A DNA stretch of 33,492 bases from an uncultured Olsenella sp. Lineage in GTDB: Bacteria > Actinomycetota > Coriobacteriia > Coriobacteriales > Atopobiaceae. Location of the stretch: contig URLM01000017.1 in NCBI GenBank assembly GCA_900548775.1, forward strand, positions 1 through 33,492, in the 5' to 3' direction. The position numbers and the translations under genes are program-made. Below the pieces are notes generated by a model. The model saw only the letters and a program-made list of their open reading frames with translations, was not told the origin of the DNA and did not search any database. Shown here piece after piece: positions 7,319 through 15,150 of this stretch; the first letter of the stretch is position 1, and every line of letters begins with the position of its first letter.

Positions 7319-8195
7319 CTAGATGCGAAACCACTCCTGCACAAGCTTGTGCAGCTTGCGGTAAGAGACGAGGCTGCCACCCGCAGGGTGCAGCTCCTCA
7401 TCACCCGCATAGACCACATAGCAGTCCTTCTCGTCTAGGCCCAGTTCGGAGGGGGCAACCTGCCTGAGCATGTCAAAAAAGCGTGACTTATACGTGGCAG
7501 ATGACTTGATCTCTATAGCTTTCGCAGGCCGCAGCCCCCTCCTAACCACAAGGTCTATCTCGCGCTTCTTGGCGTCCCTCCAATACGAGAGCTCGGGCTT
7601 GGAGCCCAGCGAATAACCGGCTTTCAGGACCTCGGCAATGACAGCGGTTTCGAACAGCGCGCCCCTAAACTCGCTGAGGAGCAGCTCGTCAGCCGAGCGA
7701 ATTCCCATAAGGTACGCAGCAAGGCCCGTGTCCAGAAAATAGAGCTTCGGGGCCTTGGTAAGACTCTTACTTCTGTTGCTGAAGAGGGGCTCAAGCAGGT
7801 AGACGATTCCGCTGGCCTCAAGCACCGACAGCCATTCGCGAACGGTGTTCATCGCAACGCCGCAGTCGGATGCCAAGCTGCTGATATTCAGCTGCTGCCC
7901 AGTGCGCAAGGCGCAAAGCTGCAAAAACGTCGTGAACTCCCGCACCTTGCGAACACCAAGCTCCCTGCGGACGTCACGCTCAGCATAGGTCTGGACATAG
8001 TTGGAGAAGAACGTCTCTGGCGGAATCGAGGCCGAATGCAGCCGTGGGTACCCACCAAGGAAGAGCCAGCCCTCTGCGCTACTGGGTCCCAACCTGGCGT
8101 CATCGAGCTCCTGGAGCGAGAGAGGCAAGAGGTACAGGAGCGCGACCCGTCCTGCCAGCGACTGGTTGATTCTATCCGAATCTACTGATTGATTT
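7319..8195 (-). pseudogene. DUF4143-family ATPase lacking its N-terminal AAA domain
   Basis: The open frame begins after a stop near 8200 and lacks the Walker A and B region normally present (about the first 100-plus residues). It picks up at INQSLAGRVALLYLLPLSLQEL, the segment that normally follows the ATPase core. It then covers the complete helical/winged region (REWLSVLEASGIVYLLEPLF, KLYFLDTGLAAYLMGI) and the nuclease-like C-terminus (YWRDAKKREIDLVV, KAIEIKSSATYK). No start codon with a ribosome site is evident at the new 5' end. It is a 5'-truncated remnant ending in an AT-rich junction (8165-8290). An intact relative of the family lies at 24152-25453. Confidence 0.8.
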
Positions 8196-8290
8196 TATCG
8201 CCATCTAATGCACGATTTTGAGCATTTCTATTGATTAATTTCCTCGCTTCTTACTGAATGATTTTCACCGTCACTACTAATCAATCTTCC
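8165..8290. repeat. AT-rich junction with iterated TACTGATTGATTTT-like motifs
   Basis: Directly at the broken 5' end of the DUF4143 gene is an island far more AT-rich than its surroundings. It contains TACTGATTGATTTT (8183-8196), TATTGATTAATTTC (8229-8242), TACTGAATGATTTT (8252-8265) and TACTAATCAATCTT (8275-8288), four related 14-mers. It could be remnant promoter/operator DNA, an insertion scar or a protein-binding array. No gene is visible in it. Confidence 0.5.
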
Positions 8291-8322
8291 GCCGGGCACG
8301 CACCTCGCCCGGCCGGGGACTC

Positions 8323-9696
8323 CTACGCCGCACGTGCACCCTTCTTGGTCAGCGTCCTCACGGGATGCAGTATCAGCAGCAGCGCAATCAGACACACGCA
8401 GTTAAGCCCGAGGCTGATGGGATAGATGTTCATGATGGTCTGGAACGTGTGGCTGACGGGAAACACGGCCGCAATCCAGAAGAAGCGCAGACCACAAATT
8501 ACGATCATGGTGGTCAGCGCAGGCGGCGTGGACTTGCCAAAGCCGCGCAGGTAGCCGCTTATGGCCTCGTAGACCATGCTGAACGCGTAGGCCGGAAATA
8601 TGGTGCACAGACGCATGTAGCCGTACTGAACCACGGCGGGATCCGGGTTTATGAGCCCCAGCACCCGCCGGCCCAAAAACACCGCGAAGGCTATCAGCAA
8701 GGCTGCCGCGATGGCGCCCTCCCCCAGGCACACGCCCATGGTCTTCCGGCACCGCCCGTAGTTGCGTGCGCCTCGGTTCTGCCCCACAAACGTGGTGCAT
8801 GCCTGGCTGAACGAGTTCAGCAGGCTGTAGCACACGAACTCGATGTTCATGCCGGCGCTGGAGGCGGCCATGACCTCGGTGCCCAGGCTGTTGATGGCGC
8901 CTTGGATCACGATGTTGGCGATGGAGAACACGGCGCTCTGGATGCCGGCGGGAAGGCCTATATGCACGATGGTGCGCAGGCTCTTCCGGTCCACGCGCAG
9001 GCGGTGCGGGTCTATGCGCACCGGCGAGTCCAGATGCAGCAGACGAACGAACAGCAGCACCGCGATGGTGGTGTAGCACAGGTCCGTCGCGATGGCCGAG
9101 CCCACGACGCCCCAACCGAAGACCCCAATAAAGAGCAGGTCGAGAAGGACGTTCAACGCGGCCGAGAGGCCCAGCGCCTGCATGGGGAGCCGCGCGTCGC
9201 CGTCCGCGCGAAGTATCGCCGCCTCGAAGTTGTACAGCAGGATTGACGGCATGCCAAGCAGGAACACCCGCAGGAAGAGGACCGCGTCGGGCAGCGTCTC
9301 GGGCGGAACCTGCAAAAGAACCAGCACCGGCTGCGCCACCAGCTCGCCCAACACGATTACCGCCAGGCCCGCCAGCGCCATCAGGATGGAGGTGTGCGCC
9401 GCCCTCGACGCGGCGTCGTAGTTGCCCGCACCCAGGGCGCTCGCCACCGTGACGTTGGTGCCGAGCGAAACCCCCACGAACAGCACGATGATCAGACTCG
9501 TGACCTGGGTGTTCGCTCCCACCGCAGCCATGCCTATGGTGCCCTCGGGACCCATCAGGCGGCCAATCATCACGGTGTCTATCAGGCTGCTGAGCTGCTC
9601 CAGGATGCTCGTAAGGGCGACCGGTATGGCGAAGCGCAGCACGTTCGTCCAGAGGTTTCCCGTCAGGAACTGTATCTCGTGATGCTTTCTTGCCAA
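8323..9696 (-). CDS. MATE family efflux transporter
   Basis: A 457-residue multidrug and toxin extrusion protein with about twelve membrane helices in two homologous halves. The N-terminal half includes LWTNVLRFAIPVALTSILEQLSSLIDTVMIGR and the second IGLPAGIQSAVFSIANIVIQ, typical of NorM/DinF-like MATE proteins that export cationic drugs or metabolites by Na+ or H+ exchange. Length is normal. It lies downstream of two aldo/keto reductase genes on the same strand, with a hairpin at 9717-9743 between them, so it may be only partly co-transcribed. Substrate unknown. Confidence 0.92.
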   Translation of the reverse strand: MARKHHEIQFLTGNLWTNVLRFAIPVALTSILEQLSSLIDTVMIGRLMGPEGTIGMAAVGANTQVTSLIIVLFVGVSLGTNVTVASALGAGNYDAASRAAHTSILMALAGLAVIVLGELVAQPVLVLLQVPPETLPDAVLFLRVFLLGMPSILLYNFEAAILRADGDARLPMQALGLSAALNVLLDLLFIGVFGWGVVGSAIATDLCYTTIAVLLFVRLLHLDSPVRIDPHRLRVDRKSLRTIVHIGLPAGIQSAVFSIANIVIQGAINSLGTEVMAASSAGMNIEFVCYSLLNSFSQACTTFVGQNRGARNYGRCRKTMGVCLGEGAIAAALLIAFAVFLGRRVLGLINPDPAVVQYGYMRLCTIFPAYAFSMVYEAISGYLRGFGKSTPPALTTMIVICGLRFFWIAAVFPVSHTFQTIMNIYPISLGLNCVCLIALLLILHPVRTLTKKGARAA

Positions 9697-9716
9697 GGCA
9701 TTCCCTCCACACAGCC

Positions 9717-9743
9717 GGGACCACCCGCGTTGCGGATGGTCCC
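9717..9743 (-). terminator. Hairpin between aldo/keto reductase and MATE genes
   Basis: GGGACCACCCGC (9717-9728) pairs with GCGGATGGTCCC (9732-9743), one mismatch, 3-nt loop. It stands in the 78-bp gap after the aldo/keto reductase stop and before the MATE start. No strong U-run follows, so it may terminate or attenuate read-through. Confidence 0.5.
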
Positions 9744-9774
9744 GTCCGTCTCAAATGTATCGAGTCGCCCCATA

Positions 9775-10623
9775 TTACGCCTGCTGGGAGTAGTCGTTGG
9801 GGCCCCAGACCCACGCCGGCGCCTCGTCGGGAACGGTGTAGTACGGCTTCTGGGGAATCCGGTTGATTGCGGCCATCTCGTCGTCCGTGAGCTTGAAGTC
9901 GAAGATGTCCGCGTTGTCCGCCATGTGTTGCGGGTTCAGCGTCTTCGGGAACACGACGTTGCCCTCCTGCATGTGCCAGCGCAGGATGATCTGCGCGGCA
10001 GTCTTGCCGTACTTCTCGCCCAGCTCCTTGAAGACGGGCATCGCCAGCAGCTCCTTGTCGCCGTGACCCAACGGGTACCAGCCCTCCCACACGAAGCGCT
10101 CGTCGGCAAAGGCAGCCTTGAGCGGGTGCTGGTTCCAGCGCGGGTTGATCTCCACCTGGATGACGGCGGGCTTGATGGTCGCGACGTCCAGGATCTGGCG
10201 AATCTTGCGCTCGTTGAAGTTCGACAGGCCAATGCTGCGGACCTTGCCCTCGCGCACGGCCTCCTCCATGGCGCGCCAGCCGTCGACGTACTCGCCGTAG
10301 GGCTGGTGGAAGAGGAGAAGATCGAGGTAGTCCATGTCCAGGCGCTCCAAGGTCGCGTCGATGGCTGCCTTGCACTTCTGGTACGGGTAGTCCTGCGGGA
10401 ACAGCTTGGACGTCACGAAGAGGTCCTCGCGCTTGGCGCCAGAGGCCTTGATGGCCTTGCCCACGGCCACCTCGTTGTAGTAGGCGTTCGCGGTATCGAT
10501 GTGGGTGTAGCCGGCGGCGATGGCCTCGGGCAGGTGCTTCTCGACGTCGGCCGAGCTCATCTGGAACACGCCATAGCCGAGCTGGGGAATCTTGTTGCCG
10601 TCGTTCATGGTCAGGTACTGCAT
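9775..10623 (-). CDS. Aldo/keto reductase (AKR5-like)
   Basis: A 282-residue (alpha/beta)8 NADPH-dependent reductase. The catalytic tetrad is complete: Asp43 and Tyr48 in IDTANAYYNE, Lys73 in VTSKLF, and His106 in LLLFHQPYG. The coenzyme-binding end FPKTLNPQHMADN is present. Relatives reduce 2,5-diketogluconate, methylglyoxal and other carbonyls. The ATG at 10623 is preferred because GGAGG lies 5 nt upstream; a GTG four codons earlier overlaps that site. It is the second gene of a pair with 10663-11523, both probably controlled by the divergent LysR gene at 12.06 kb. Confidence 0.92.
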   Translation of the reverse strand: MQYLTMNDGNKIPQLGYGVFQMSSADVEKHLPEAIAAGYTHIDTANAYYNEVAVGKAIKASGAKREDLFVTSKLFPQDYPYQKCKAAIDATLERLDMDYLDLLLFHQPYGEYVDGWRAMEEAVREGKVRSIGLSNFNERKIRQILDVATIKPAVIQVEINPRWNQHPLKAAFADERFVWEGWYPLGHGDKELLAMPVFKELGEKYGKTAAQIILRWHMQEGNVVFPKTLNPQHMADNADIFDFKLTDDEMAAINRIPQKPYYTVPDEAPAWVWGPNDYSQQA

Positions 10624-10662
10624 GGATGCCTCCACCTAGGAAGTTACTTCTTTTATTGTGTG

Positions 10663-11523
10663 CTACGCCTGCTTGGGCTCGTTCGCAAAGAGGCCCATGA
10701 GCCAGGCGACGGTCTTGGGGTCACGGTGGTCCAGGACGACCGACTTGTCCGCGTCCATCCGCGCGATCCTGTCCCTGTCCTCGTCCGTCAGCTCAAAGTC
10801 GAACACGTCGAAGTTCTGCTCCATACGCTCCTTGTGGACGGACTTGGGGATAACGATGACGCCCAGGTCCATGAGGTAGCGAAGCGCCACCTGTGCCACG
10901 GTCTTGCCGTGCCCCTGGCTGATGGCCGTCAGGATCGGATCCCTAAAGAAGCCGTTCGCGCCCTCCGCGAATGGGCTCCACGCCTCGTGCGCGATGTCCA
11001 GGTCCTCCATGACCTGATGGTTCTGGCGCTGCCGCCAGTACACGTGCGTCTCGACCTGGTTCACCATGGGCTTGATGCGAGCGAACGTACTGAGGTCCAG
11101 GATGCGGTTGAAGTCGAAGTTGCTGACGCCGATGGCGCGGACCTTGCCCTGCTCGTATGCCTTCTCGAGGTCGCGGTAGGCGCCGTAGTAGTCGCCATAG
11201 GCCTGATGCAACAGCATGAGGTCCAGGTAGTCCGTCCCCAGCCTGCGCAGCGACTCGTCGATCGAGCGCATCGTGTTGCCCTCGCCGAAGTTCGTGACCC
11301 ACACCTTGCTCGTGATGAACATCTCGTCACGCGGCACGCCGGATTTCGCGACGGCGGAGCCGACGCCTTCCTCGTTGCCGTAGGCCTGCGCCGTGTCGAT
11401 CAGCCGGTATCCGCAGTCGATGGCGTCCAGGACGCAGCGTTCCGTCTGGGAGCTGTCGATCTGGTACACGCCGTAGCCCAGCATGGGCATCCGGACCCCG
11501 TTGTATAGCTGCCTGTACTCCAT
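10663..11523 (-). CDS. Aldo/keto reductase (paralogue of the downstream gene)
   Basis: A 286-residue aldo/keto reductase with the tetrad Asp43/Tyr48 (IDTAQAYGNE), Lys73 (ITSKVW) and His106 (LMLLHQAYG), and the C-terminal cofactor segment IPKSVHKERMEQNFDVFDFELTDE. It is a diverged tandem paralogue of 9775-10623, 39 nt away. The ATG at 11523 has GAGAAGGG just upstream and gives the family's usual N-terminus; a TTG five codons earlier is less likely. Probable role: NADPH-dependent carbonyl or aldehyde detoxification. Substrate not predictable. Confidence 0.9.
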   Translation of the reverse strand: MEYRQLYNGVRMPMLGYGVYQIDSSQTERCVLDAIDCGYRLIDTAQAYGNEEGVGSAVAKSGVPRDEMFITSKVWVTNFGEGNTMRSIDESLRRLGTDYLDLMLLHQAYGDYYGAYRDLEKAYEQGKVRAIGVSNFDFNRILDLSTFARIKPMVNQVETHVYWRQRQNHQVMEDLDIAHEAWSPFAEGANGFFRDPILTAISQGHGKTVAQVALRYLMDLGVIVIPKSVHKERMEQNFDVFDFELTDEDRDRIARMDADKSVVLDHRDPKTVAWLMGLFANEPKQA

Positions 11524-11570
11524 GCCCTTCTCACCCAATCCCTTCGCCCGAACGAAGCGTCGCCCGCTTG

Positions 11571-11929
11571 TTAGAAGTCGGTGCCGTCACTGATGTCCTT
11601 CCAGCGTTTGATCTCGGTCATGCGGTCCTCGAGCGTCTTGCACTCGACCTCGACCATGCCCTTGCCCAGCACCAGCACGCGAGGCGGCTCGGCCATGCTG
11701 ACGGCCTCGTAGATGGCCTCGCCCGCCTTCGCGGGATCTCCCGGCTGACTGTAGGGGTTGTCCGCGAGCCTCTTCCTTGATGCACCGGCGGTCTTCTCGT
11801 GGGCGGCCATCTGCGCGTCCTCGTGCCATATGGCGGCGACCCGGAACTCGGTGCGAAACGCGCCCGGCTCCAGCACCATCACCCGAATGCCCAGCGGCTC
11901 GACGCGCCCGTGATAAGCCATGTCCTCAT
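11571..11929 (-). pseudogene. Short-chain dehydrogenase/reductase with large internal deletion
   Basis: The ATG at 11929 opens with MRTWLITGASS, the exact start of a classical SDR including the first part of its TGxxxGxG cofactor motif. That frame then stops (TGA) after five more codons. In another frame the sequence runs straight into VEPLGIRVMVLEPGAFRTEF, the segment that in SDRs follows the catalytic YxxxK helix, and continues to a normal C-terminus (TAG at 11571). About 450 bp, including catalytic Ser, Tyr and Lys, are missing. Around the junction, GCGTCGAGC fits both sides, pointing to a short-homology deletion. It is the first gene downstream of the LysR divergent promoter, ahead of the reductases. 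Confidence 0.8.
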
Positions 11930-12056
11930 TGCGCTACCAACCCTCTCGCCGTTGCGCCTCTCTGTGTTCGCTATACAGATTACGGATTGAAAGCCTAGGA
12001 GTACAATGCCGAGAAGAGCAGTTAATATTCGTGGCATGCATAGTATGGAGAAGAAC

Positions 12057-12896
12057 GTGGAACTCGAGCAGCTGCGCCAGCTCGTCGCCATCGCGCAGAC
12101 GGGCACCATGTCGAAGGCCGCGGAGGCGCTGCACGTCTCGCAGCCCTCCATCAGCAGGGGCATGCACGCCCTGGAGACCGAGCTCAGGCAGGAGCTCTTC
12201 ACCCACACGCGCAACCGCGTCACGCTGAACGACGCCGGCGCCATCGCACTCGACGGGGCGCGCAAGGTGCTTGCGGACGTGGACGTGATGCGGGGCAACC
12301 TGGACGAGCATGCCAAGCGCATGCGGACCATCCGGCTGGGCACCGTGGCCCCGGCGCCGATGTGGCTGCTCACCCAACGCACCGTCACGGCTTACCCGGG
12401 CACGATCTTCTCGACCGAATACATGGCGGAGCAGGACCTCGAGCGCGCGCTGCTCGACCGCAGCGTGGACGTTGCAGTCCTGATTCGCCCCCTGGGTTTG
12501 CCGAGCATCAGGACGCAGCAGCTGATGACGGAGAGCCTTTCGGTCGAGATGCCCCCCGACTGCAATCTGGCGAGGCGCGACCACGTGACCTGGGACGACC
12601 TGAACGGCCTCCCCTTCCTGGTGCTGGAGTCCATCGGCTTCTGGATGGACGTCGTGCGAGAGAAGCTGCCCGACTCGCAGGTCATCGTGCAACAGGACCC
12701 GCAGGTCCTGGACCAGCTGATTGGCTCGTCGGACCTGTTCAACTTCGTGACGGAGGCCTCGCAGGCGATACATCCCGAGCGAAATCGCGCGCGCGTCCCC
12801 ATCTGGGACACCGGCGCCAGCGCCACGTACTTTGCCGCGTGCCTAAGCGATTCCAGCGAGCAGGTCACGCGCGTACTCGACCTGTTTAAAGAATAG
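12057..12896 (+). CDS. LysR-family transcriptional regulator
   Basis: A 279-residue LysR regulator if started at the GTG at 12057, which gives the typical MELEQLRQLVAIAQTGTMSKAAEALHVSQPSISRGMHALE N-terminus (first 40 residues) with GGAGAAG 3 nt upstream. In-frame ATGs at 12045 and 12006 are alternatives. The HTH (about residues 15-40) is followed by a linker and a two-lobed effector domain (from IRLGTVAPAPMW), slightly short for the family. It diverges from the SDR remnant and aldo/keto reductase genes, which it probably controls. A hairpin follows at 12903-12936. Confidence 0.88.
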   Translation: MELEQLRQLVAIAQTGTMSKAAEALHVSQPSISRGMHALETELRQELFTHTRNRVTLNDAGAIALDGARKVLADVDVMRGNLDEHAKRMRTIRLGTVAPAPMWLLTQRTVTAYPGTIFSTEYMAEQDLERALLDRSVDVAVLIRPLGLPSIRTQQLMTESLSVEMPPDCNLARRDHVTWDDLNGLPFLVLESIGFWMDVVREKLPDSQVIVQQDPQVLDQLIGSSDLFNFVTEASQAIHPERNRARVPIWDTGASATYFAACLSDSSEQVTRVLDLFKE

Positions 12897-12902
12897 AGAG
12901 AA

Positions 12903-12936
12903 CCCGCCACGCCTCCGTGCATGGAGGTGCGACGGG
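12903..12936 (+). terminator. Hairpin after the LysR gene
   Basis: CCCG...GCCTCC (from 12903) pairs with GGAGG...CGGG (to 12936), leaving some unpaired bases. ATATTTT follows at about 12940. It lies 6 nt after the LysR stop and before the convergent cupin gene. A plausible rho-independent terminator. Confidence 0.55.
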
Positions 12937-12990
12937 CTCGATATTTTGGGAGTCTATATGGGCGGCCGGCAGCGAGTGTCGCCGAAGGCT

Positions 12991-13740
12991 TTAGCCCAAC
13001 TGCTCGTACGTCTGGGCGTCGACGGGCTCCAGCCACTCGGCGCTGGCGCCCTCTGCGGGCACGGCCAGCGCGATGTGCTGGAACCACGAGTCCGCCGCTG
13101 CGCCGTGCCAGTGCTTGACCTCGGGCGGGATGCTCACCACGTCACCGGGCCCCAGCTCCTGCGCGGGCTTGCCCCACTCCTGGTACCAGCCGCGGCCGGC
13201 AATGCAGATGAGCACCTGGCCGCCCTTGTGGTGGATGTGCCAGTTGTTGCGGCAGCCTGGCTCGAAGGTCACGTTGGCGGCACCCAGCTGAGGGTCGCCC
13301 AGCGGGGCCAGCCAGCTGTTCCCCACGAAGTACTGCGCGTAGGCAGTGTTGGGCTCGCCCTTGGGGAAATCCTTGGAAAGGCCCGACGGGTCGGCAATAC
13401 GCACGTCATCCTGAGCCACGGGCTCGTCGTCCTTCCAGACCTCCTTGGCCAGGTTGAAGGCTGCCCAGCCCTTGGGCCAGCCACTGTACATGGTGGCATG
13501 CGTGATGATGGCTGCCGCCTCGGCGCGCGTGACACCGTGGTTACGCGCGTTCTCCAGGTGGTAGCGCAGCGAGCTGTCGGTGATGCCCTGCGAGATCAGG
13601 GCCACGATGGTGACGATGCACTTGGTCTTGGTGGAGATGGCCTCCTGGTCCCACACCTCGCCAAAGAGCACGTCGTCGTTGAGGTGCGCGAACATGGGGG
13701 CGAACTCGCCCAGCGCGTCCCTGCCTGCCGTCTGCTTCAT
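12991..13740 (-). CDS. Carboxymuconolactone decarboxylase-cupin fusion protein
   Basis: A 249-residue two-domain protein. Residues 1-105 form a carboxymuconolactone decarboxylase/AhpD-like domain (FGEVWDQEAISTKTKCIVTIVALISQG, HLENARNHGVTRAEAAAIITHATMYSGWP) without the AhpD CxxC. Residues 125-249 form a cupin with the metal-ligand pattern WHIHHKGGQVLICIAGRGWYQEWG and PPEVKHWHGA. Such fusions are common beside flavodoxin and aldo/keto reductase genes in gut anaerobes; the substrate is unknown. AGGAGG precedes the ATG. It is 12 nt downstream of the flavodoxin gene and surely co-transcribed with it. Confidence 0.9.
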   Translation of the reverse strand: MKQTAGRDALGEFAPMFAHLNDDVLFGEVWDQEAISTKTKCIVTIVALISQGITDSSLRYHLENARNHGVTRAEAAAIITHATMYSGWPKGWAAFNLAKEVWKDDEPVAQDDVRIADPSGLSKDFPKGEPNTAYAQYFVGNSWLAPLGDPQLGAANVTFEPGCRNNWHIHHKGGQVLICIAGRGWYQEWGKPAQELGPGDVVSIPPEVKHWHGAAADSWFQHIALAVPAEGASAEWLEPVDAQTYEQLG

Positions 13741-13752
13741 GTCAGTTCCTCC

Positions 13753-14253
13753 TCATGCCAGGGCTGCCACGCGGCCAGCCCAATCCAAGACCTTACGCGG
13801 GTCCGTCACCATGCGGTCGCCGCCGTCGGACCCAAACGTGACCGTGAGCGGCTCGGCCACCCGCGCGCCCCCTGCCAGCGCCGCCATATCGTCCAGGGCG
13901 GTGCCCTCCCAGCCGGCGCAGGTCGAGAAGGGCACGACGACCTTGCCGCGCCAGTCCCCCGCGTGCAGCAGCGTGCGGACGGCGGGCGCCATGGTGTACC
14001 ACCAGGTGGGCGTGCCCACGGCAATCACGTCGTAGTCCGCCGGGTCGTGCTCCAGCGGCTGCAGCTCGGGCTCGAAGCCCGCCTCGACCTCGCGCTTGCC
14101 CTGGTCGACGGTCGCGTCGTAGTCCTCAGGGTAGAGCTCGGCGGTCTCGATGCGCTCAACATCGGCGTCGCAGGCATCCGCAAGCTCCTGCGCCACGCGC
14201 TCCGTGTTGCCGTTCGACCAGCTGTAGTACAGGACCAAAACCCGTCGTCCCAT
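13753..14253 (-). CDS. Flavodoxin
   Basis: A 166-residue flavodoxin. The FMN-phosphate loop lies in VLVLYYSWSNGNTERVAQELA (first 25 residues), the aromatic-flanked second loop is TPTWWYTMAPAVRTLL, and VPFSTCAGWEG forms the third. It would carry electrons at low potential or act as a flavodoxin-domain quinone reductase. The ATG at 14253 is chosen because GGAGGT lies 5 nt upstream. First gene of an operon with the CMD-cupin fusion. The 286-bp gap upstream to the antitoxin gene holds its promoter region and the antitoxin promoter. Confidence 0.92.
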   Translation of the reverse strand: MGRRVLVLYYSWSNGNTERVAQELADACDADVERIETAELYPEDYDATVDQGKREVEAGFEPELQPLEHDPADYDVIAVGTPTWWYTMAPAVRTLLHAGDWRGKVVVPFSTCAGWEGTALDDMAALAGGARVAEPLTVTFGSDGGDRMVTDPRKVLDWAGRVAALA

Positions 14254-14466
14254 GGGCACCTCCGTTGTGACTACGTCCTCGGGCGCACAGCCCTTCTTGC
14301 TAGCTACTACGGTAGTGACAAGAGCTGGAAATGTGAAATGCCTATGTATGTGATTTTGTCATACGCTCTATTTATTTCTACTGATAAGAATCTAGTACCT
14401 AGACTGGTAGCCAGACGAGGCAACTACTCGGCCGATGCCATAGGGAGACCTGTCACGACACCAGCA

Positions 14467-14514
14467 TTGACCTCCAAGATGCACCCAATAGACATACAAT
14501 GGGTATACATTGTA
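14467..14514 (+). promoter_or_regulatory. Toxin-antitoxin promoter with palindromic operator
   Basis: TACAATG (14495-14501) and CATTGTA (14508-14514) form a perfect 7-bp inverted repeat with a GTATAC-containing centre, a 20-bp near-palindrome ending 25 nt before the antitoxin ATG. TACAAT itself may serve as -10; the best upstream -35, TTGACC (14467-14472), is 22 bp away, longer than usual. This is the expected site for antitoxin autorepression. Confidence 0.65.
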
Positions 14515-14539
14515 CTGAGAATAGTTGATGGGAGGAATC

Positions 14540-14794
14540 ATGTCGGAAGCAAGGCTAAGCATACGAACGGACCCTAACCTTAAGAAGCAGGCGCAGGAAC
14601 TTTTCAACCAGATGGGATTCGATATCTCTACGGCGGTCAACATCTTCCTCCGCCAGTCGGTTCATGACCAGGCCCTTCCCTTCAGGCCTTCAGTCGAGGA
14701 CCCCGACAGCATAGAGGCTCGCCGCCAGGCTGAAGCCGGTGAGGGCAAGCGTTACGCATCCGTATCCGACCTGATGGCAGACTTGGATGCTTAG
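14540..14794 (+). CDS. RelB/DinJ-family antitoxin
   Basis: An 84-residue antitoxin. The N-terminal ribbon-helix-helix (RLSIRTDPNLKKQAQELFNQMGFDISTAVNIFLRQSV) is characteristic of RelB/DinJ antitoxins; the acidic, probably disordered C-terminal half would wrap the toxin. GGGAGG lies 6 nt before the ATG at 14540. It overlaps the toxin start by 8 nt, giving translational coupling, and probably represses its own promoter at the palindrome 14495-14514. Confidence 0.9.
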   Translation: MSEARLSIRTDPNLKKQAQELFNQMGFDISTAVNIFLRQSVHDQALPFRPSVEDPDSIEARRQAEAGEGKRYASVSDLMADLDA

Positions 14795-15065
14795 GTCCAT
14801 CCGTGCATTGCCCATATTCGAGCGAGACATAAAGAAACTTCGCAAGAAGCATTTCGACATGGCACTGCTCCAGGATGCAATCACAGCACTGTTCGAGGAG
14901 GACGAGTCCACGCTCGTTAGGCTGCGAGACCATGCGCTCAAGGGCAACTGGAAGGGTTACCGAGAGCTGCACATTGATGCCGATTGGCTGCTCATCTACC
15001 AGGTCGAGAGAGAAGAATTGGAGCTCGTTTTGGTCAGGTCGGGCTCACACGATAGTCTCCTGTAG
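14787..15065 (+). CDS. YafQ-like type II toxin (ribosome-dependent mRNA interferase)
   Basis: A 92-residue RelE-superfamily toxin closest to YafQ. The YafQ active-site residues are matched: His49 (DHALKG), His62 and Asp66-Trp67 (ELHIDADWLLIYQ) and His88 (SGSHDSLL). The last position, usually Phe, is Leu here. YafQ cleaves mRNA in the ribosomal A site. The gene overlaps the DinJ/RelB-like antitoxin by 8 nt. Probably functional; the Leu replacement could weaken catalysis. Confidence 0.9.
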   Translation: MLRSIRALPIFERDIKKLRKKHFDMALLQDAITALFEEDESTLVRLRDHALKGNWKGYRELHIDADWLLIYQVEREELELVLVRSGSHDSLL

Positions 15066-15150
15066 GTGCTTTCTCTTGTTGGCATCGGCCTTCGAAGGAC
15101 CCCGGCTAGCGAAACAATCCCTCTATCTACTTTTAAATTGAGGCATTGCC

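Noticed and set aside
8402..10375. A 657-codon minus-strand open frame across the MATE and aldo/keto reductase genes
   Set aside because: It is a GC-rich shadow frame: Arg/Gly/Pro-rich with no recognisable domain, while the other frame encodes clear MATE and reductase proteins.
9394..11508. A 704-codon plus-strand open frame opposite the aldo/keto reductases
   Set aside because: It is antisense to two well-supported genes, Val/Leu/His-rich with no domain, and typical of shadow frames in GC-rich coding DNA.
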